Assembly (NCBI GenBank): GCA_949361645.1 | Contig: OX442417.1 | Location: 8,478,275-8,542,274 of the forward strand | Source of the DNA: Spongilla lacustris | Lineage: Eukaryota > Porifera > Demospongiae > Spongillida > Spongillidae | Length of the DNA stretch: 64,000 nucleotides | Direction: 5' to 3' | Part shown: positions 58,949 through 64,000 of the stretch, piece by piece | How positions within the stretch are numbered: position 1 is the stretch's first letter | Layout: each line of letters begins with the position of its first letter | Position numbers and translations under genes: made by a program | The notes under the pieces: model-generated | Database searches by the model: none | What the model was told of the DNA's origin: nothing | Seen by the model: the letters and a program-made list of their open reading frames with translations, nothing else

Positions 58949-61610
58949 CTAGAGCCTATTTGGTGGTTTAGATTCACGACCACTCCTTGTAATGACTGGT
59001 CTTGATTGAACTAATTCCTGTTGCTTATGAGAACCAGATGCATTGGGATTATTGAGATTTGGAGCCTTATATTGCCCTTCTGATTCATGCCCTTGCACTT
59101 GTGGTTCAACTAGTCCCTCTAGTTCTTGTTGTCCAACTGCTTCTTCTTGTTCATGTGGTTCAACTGATTCTTCCGGCACTTTAATGTTCTTTCCTGTTCT
59201 TGTGGGTCTACTGCTGCTTCCTGCTGCTCCCTCGGTGTCTCTTTCTCATCTCGGAGGATGACAACATTATGGGGCACTGGATCAGTACTGCTCACACCTC
59301 CACCATTGTGTACTACGGCTGAATGGCTATGATCCTTTTCCCCTGGGAGAAATTTCAGCTGTCGTCTGTTCCTCCGCAGTATACCCCTTTCAGTGTCAAC
59401 CAAATAAGATCTTGGGGAGTATTCCTTTACTACAGATCCTCTCAAATTTTGGTCATCAATCCACACTTGATCACCTGGCATCAATTGTTGAAGAGATCGA
59501 CTGGCATGACGTCTATCAAAATCAGTCTTCTGTTTCTGTTTATATTTTTGCTCCATTGCTCTGAGCTGTGCATAGTTAGGTACTGATGGATGTAAATTAT
59601 ACCCAACGTAGGAACTGTGGTCCTCAATCTTCTATTCATCAAAAGTTCAGATGGACTGTACCCATTACGGAGTGGGGTGGAACGATATGCAAGAAGACCA
59701 AGGTATGGGTCTTTTGCTTTGTCAAGGATATTTTTAATGGTTCTCACCGCCCGTTCGGCTTCACCATTTCCTTGAGGGTACCTAGGGCTGCTGGTGGTGT
59801 GAACAAATCCATATTCACCAGCAAAAGAGTGAAATACATTTGATGAAAACTGAGGACCATTGTCCGATACCACTTCATTTGGAATTCCGTGCCTTGCAAA
59901 AATAGATTTCATGTGGTTGATTACATCCTGAGATGTAGTTGTAGAAAGTTTGGAGAGCTCCACATATCGAGAAAAATAATCAATGATGAGAAGATACTGT
60001 GAACCTTTCCAACTGAACAAGTCAGTTGCAACTTTCTGCCAAGGCAAGTCAGGTAGCTTTGACATCATCAAAGGTTCTGGCTTCTGAGAATGTGATTTGA
60101 TACACTTGGTACACATACTAATCTTTACTTCCAATTCCCTGTTTAGACCAGGCCACCACACTGATTCCCTTGCACGATCCCTGCATTTGTTGATTCCCAA
60201 GTGTCCCTCATGCAATCTATTCAAAACTGGTGCACGTAGAGCCATCGGTATCACTATCCGATTCCCTCTCAACAACAAGCCATCTTCCACGGAAAGTTCT
60301 GATGCGACATGGAAAAATTGCTTCCATTCACCCTTCACAAGACTCTTATCAGGCCACTCTTCTTGGCAGTATTGAATGACCTTTTGACATATTTCATCCT
60401 TCTGCTGTGCTTGTTTGATTTCCAGCATCTTTGGTTCAGAAGTGGGTATATTCCTAACTACCAAGTCAACATAAACTTGAATTTCTGCTCTAAACTCTTT
60501 CTCTTCCTGATATACTTCATTACTTGGAGCTCGTGACAATGTATCAGCAATGACCAACTCTTTTCCTGGTATATGTGAAATTGTGTACTTAAATCTCATC
60601 AATCTTAGTCGAAAACGCTGAACCCTTAATGGCAAATCCTCAAGGTTCTTCGACCCCAGGAGTGGTACAAGAGGTTTATGGTCCGTCTCGATTTGAAATT
60701 GAAGTCCTGTAAGAAAATCCCTGAAGCGCTCACAGGCCCATGTCACACCCAAAGCCTCCTTCTCAATCTGAGCGTACTTCTGTTCAGTTGGAGTTAAGGA
60801 TCTAGAGGCATATGAGACTGGTTTTACAGATCCATCGAGCTGTCTCTGGAGCAGCACAGCACCAATGCCATATGAAGAGGCATCCGCCGACACAATAGTA
60901 TCTAACTTGGGAGAGTACAAAGCTAAAACAGGTTGTGTACTGACTTCATCCTTCAGCTTAGAGAATGCTTTCTGATGGGTTTCATTCCATGTCCACTCGT
61001 TCTTTTTACTCAGCAACTCTCGAAGTGGCTTGGTGAGCTCCGCTATATTAGGAGTGAATTTACTAAGTTGATTAATCATCCCAAGATATCGTCTAAGTTC
61101 TGTTGTGTTCATCGGTGCAGCCATCCCTCTGATGGCAGTCACTTTACTTGGATCCGGCCTCACACCGTGTGCATCTACAATTTGTCCCAGGAATTTCACA
61201 CTGCTCTGAGAGAATACACATTTGTCTCTATTTAGTGTAACCCCAGCAGACTTGACCCTCTGCAACACAGCTTTTAGTCTCATGTCATGGATTTCTTGGT
61301 TTGGCCCAAAAATCAAGACATCGTCCATCATACACACAACTCCATCAAGACCTAGAAGAATTTCAGACATTCGCTTCTGGAATATTTCTGGTGCAGAAGT
61401 GATCCCAAATGGAAGTCTTTGAAAGCAAAATCTCCCAAATGGAGTTATGAAAGTTGTAAGTGGAGACGATGACTCTGACAACTTGATTTGCCAAAAACCA
61501 GAGTTTGCATCCAATTTAGAAAACACCTTCGCTCCACTAAGCTGCGCTAATATTTGCTCCACACAAGGCAACATGTGTAGCTCTCTACATACACTTTCAT
61601 TCAGTTTAGT
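58949..61610 (-). pseudogene. Ty3/gypsy pol, RT, RNase H and integrase (disrupted)
   Basis: From 61610 downward: RT palm ('GFWQIKLSESSSPLTTFITP', 'VVCMMDDVLIFG' with the catalytic DD); RNase H ('VSADASSYGIGAVLLQ', 'IEKEALGVTWACERF', 'ETDHKPLVPLLG', 'ADTLSR'); integrase zinc region ('LHEGHLGINKCR', 'CTKCIKS'); and catalytic core with D, D and E ('ATDLFSWKG', 'VVSDNGPQF', 'PQGNGEAERAV'). A frameshift near 59610 separates the integrase C-terminal domain (about 59600-59180, 'LMPGDQVWIDDQNLRG'), and another near 59180 separates the acidic end to the stop at 58949. A reading frame continuing upstream to 61796 is mobile-element sequence, not pol. The small piece of RT between the two insertions lies at 62465-62549. 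Confidence 0.85.
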
Positions 61611-62457
61611 CATAGATATTAGAGTAGAAGGATTGCAAACGGAGCACGTGAGCCATAGAGCCCTGTACATTGCAAAGCGCGGACTCCGCGATGGTGCTAA
61701 TTCGATGAAGTAACGCCTCGCCCCTCTTGAGAAGAAAGTAAGTTGAGTGCTTTGTACAATCTGAAAGAAGAATACGATAGCGCAAAATGCGTACATTCGG
61801 GCAAACTTATCGCCATGTTTATAACCCTTTTAGAATCCAAGATACAGAATTTTGAGGGCTTACCATATTATTAATAACTATCCGATACAACTCCCCTAAA
61901 CTTGTCTTTCTTTATAAAGAAATACCATGGCCAGATGCAGATTTTTTTTTTACATACAGTGAGATGTGTTTAAAGCGTTTAGGTTGGAGGGTCTTTGACT
62001 TACTCCGTATTTTAAGTTTTTGACATCGCCATGAACTAACCGATAAAACTACCCTGGTTAAGCTTTTATGTCGATTGAAACATTTTATCCAGATAGCTAC
62101 ACCAATTCTACGTACAGTAGGCACCATTCGCCCGTAACCAAGCTCTGGGTTTGGTCGTGAAAAAAAGTCAAGACGGGTGATCCATTTTGATAATGCCGTA
62201 ATATTACCAGGGTCTACTCACTATTGTATCATGAAGACTATTAACAACCGTTCCCACAACTTCCCGATCTTTTTCCATGGGTTTGCTTTGTTTTGTGATT
62301 GTCTACATGGCTTGAATGATCGTTTTTTGTCTGATTCAGCATAGGGTATATACCAGGACCTGCCATAAGCGGTCTGAGTACGAGGAACATCACGGATCCT
62401 GCGCGTGAAGTAGTGTTAATTGAGTCCGTTTCCAATCCTTCTACTCTAATATCTATG
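61611..62457. mobile_element. Non-autonomous DNA transposon inserted in RT (7-bp duplication)
   Basis: The ends CATAGATATTAGAGTAGAAG are inverted (about 36 bp, two mismatches: GGATTGCAAACGGAG against GGATTGGAAACGGAC). GTTTAGT is duplicated on both sides (61604-61610 and 62458-62464). 847 bp. The pol frame stops at one flank and resumes at the other without loss. No transposase; small internal minus-strand frames (61912-62127, 62241-62435) lack known relatives. Superfamily not assigned. Confidence 0.85.
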
Positions 62458-62553
62458 GTTTAGTGAAGTCCACACATATACGTATCTTGCCATCCGCTTT
62501 GGGAACCACAACCATGCCTGCACACCACTCTGTCGCTTCTTGTACTGGCTTAA

Positions 62554-63401
62554 CGGTTTCCCAGCTAATTTAATTATCAATTATAGCTACGTAACCGCGG
62601 AATTTAATTATTGATATTTGCTATTTTTAGATACAGTGTCATTTGCACCAAATAACTTTTGAACCGAACGAGTCTTCTTAGTGCAACTTTTGAAATTCAG
62701 TTAGAGAAGTGATTTCTCTACACGCTGGTATGAACTGATTGTTTGTAGCACACTGGTAAGGTATCCGTAACCTACCGTGAGCAAATGAGTCGGTTACCTA
62801 CAGAGACGCTGCCGTTGCCATAGACGCTATGAACTTGAAATCTAACTTCAATCGTCGCTGGACTGTTAGGCAAGTATTTAAGGATGAAGGCATGTATTCT
62901 ATATACGATTTGTGCGTGAAAACAAGCTGAACAGTGCTAGCGTACGTACGAGCGCCGTACATTGAATTGTCCCAACATTATTTATGATGGAGCGTACTTT
63001 GAACTCCTGCCGTTTTCTTTCTTTAGTAAAGCTGAACACTACTAACTCAGAACATGTTTCCTTGACCCTGAGTCATCTTTATAACGTTTCAAGACACCAA
63101 TATACCACTCGATACGACCGTACCAGCTGTCCTCACATGATGCTCGGACACACCCAAATATTCTACCGTATGGGCGTTATAGAAGTGTATATTTGTGAAC
63201 GTAACGTTGCTCAAACTATGTTGATTCTTGTTCGCATGCCTGTCTACTAGCTATGTCTAAGGTTTGGTCTTTATGTGTACGATGGGCGAAAAGTTACACT
63301 TGTGTAACTATCAACATGTTATTTTGTCGCTTATAAGCGACGTCCGCGGTGACCGTACGTAATAATTGTGTCGCTTATAAGCGACGTTCGCGGGGAAACC
63401 G
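62554..63401. mobile_element. piggyBac-type non-autonomous element at TTAA in pol
   Basis: TTAA at 62550-62553 and 63402-63405 flanks inverted ends CGGTTTCCC and GGGAAACCG. Target duplication of exactly TTAA is the hallmark of piggyBac transposition. The interior (848 bp) has no transposase. Near the right end two identical palindromes, GTCGCTTATAAGCGAC, lie 44 bp apart (about 63326 and 63370), each followed by GT(C/T)CGCGG, likely subterminal repeats. Confidence 0.85.
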
Positions 63402-63405
63402 TTAA

Positions 63406-64000
63406 TCACTCCCAACTCTACCATTCTCTCTAACTCTTCTTTCACAGCATTCATGAGTGGGAGGGCAACTCTCTGTGGAGTATAAAGTGCAAAAGGTTGT
63501 GCATGTGGCCTTAGACATAGCTTGTACTCTTCACCCAGAGTACCAAGGCCAGTAAACAAATCAGGATAACTATTGAGTATTCTTGTGGCATAGTCCCCTG
63601 ATTTAGTAGCACACACTCGTACAACCAATCCCAAAGCTTTAATTGCTGGAAGTCCAATTAAAGGTGTTTGCAAGCCTCGTACTACATACACTTCCTCACT
63701 AGTAACCCCACCACGGTGCTTCAATGTAGCATTAAACTGCCCAATAACATGAAGAGCATTTTTGGCAGGACCACACAGTATCCTATCACTATGCATGAGA
63801 TTTGCATTCCTTATTCTCTTAAACACTGACTCTGGAATAACTGTAACATCTGCCCCTGTGTCTATTTTGAAGCGCACACTTATCCCTTGAAGCTGAAGAG
63901 TGACAAACCAGGGTCTTTCCCCCCCAGCATCTAAAATACCAACAAAACCAGTGCCACTCTGCTTACTAACTGTACTAATATCTGTAGAAGGAGTTTGACA
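63406..64000 (-). CDS. Ty3/gypsy pol, protease and start of RT (partial)
   Basis: The frame enters from beyond the window edge. The retropepsin core is 'FKIDTGADVTVIPE', with the catalytic Asp-Thr-Gly, followed further on by 'PLIGLPAIKALGL', the usual ILG/LLG-type flap partner region. The linker leads to the conserved entry of RT ('VKEELERMVELGVI'), where the piggyBac-type insertion cuts the frame at TTAA (63402-63405). An aspartic protease of this type processes the Gag-Pol polyprotein. Confidence 0.85.

Larger units (their letters stand above)
58949..64000 (-). mobile_element. Ty3/gypsy LTR retrotransposon, inactivated and interrupted, open at the window edge
   Basis: Minus-strand pol in the order protease, RT, RNase H, integrase. 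It is cut by two DNA-transposon insertions (61611-62457 and 62554-63401) and by two frameshifts near the 3' end (about 59610 and 59180). Gag and the 5' LTR would lie beyond 64000. The gene order and domain sequences are standard for Metaviridae-type elements of invertebrates; no envelope gene is seen. Confidence 0.9.

Noticed and set aside
61611..61796. N-terminal part of the long pol frame
   Set aside because: These residues are encoded by the inverted end of a MITE, not by the retrotransposon.

Overview
The window is eukaryotic nuclear DNA from an invertebrate animal, most probably a sponge (inference). Exons are short with GT/AG junctions. Introns range from 56 and 64 bp to several kb. The sequence is AT-rich and full of microsatellites, and the palindrome TACATGTA recurs everywhere. 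The proteins are animal extracellular types (Ig and fibronectin-III domains, transmembrane segments), and the transposon proteins resemble SWIM-domain proteins known from sponges and cnidarians. No bacterial operon structure, rRNA, intact tRNA gene or CRISPR array was seen.

Layout. 0-7 kb: a C-terminal exon of an unknown gene, then two paralogous multi-exon genes (gene 1 and gene 2). Gene 2 differs by an 18-bp repeat of about 115 units, expanded in frame exactly at an exon junction and giving a roughly 690-residue Gly/Thr/Asn/Ser stalk. 7-21 kb: two tandem receptor genes, A and B, with the plan signal peptide, Ig-like exon, FN3 exon, short stalk, transmembrane exon and short tyrosine-containing tail; almost every junction is phase 1. 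An inverted pair of transposon-derived SWIM-type pseudogenes lies between them. 21-36 kb: transposon-rich DNA with a partial receptor copy (C, last three exons) and an inverted decayed copy of the 3' half of gene A (A'). 37-43 kb: transposon-protein remnants, a long foldback hairpin and a possible small two-exon gene. 46-48 kb: a minus-strand gene E with three Ig domains and the start of an FN3 domain. 51-54 kb: receptor copy D, broken by a GC-rich transposon family. 55-64 kb: a Ty3/gypsy relic on the plus strand, a large minisatellite, and a Ty3/gypsy element on the minus strand whose pol is interrupted by two different non-autonomous DNA transposons with clean target duplications.

The most interesting system is the receptor cluster. 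At least five related Ig/FN3/TM copies (A, B, C, D, A') plus an Ig/FN3 gene on the other strand (E) lie within about 47 kb. They have shuffle-compatible phase-1 exons and diverging cytoplasmic tails: a two-tyrosine ITAM-like tail in B and C, a 39-bp stop-carrying insertion in D that removes the second tyrosine, and a different tail in A whose last exon is cut off by a stop codon. This resembles the general architecture of invertebrate allorecognition or immune receptor complexes; that function is an inference and is not shown by the sequence.
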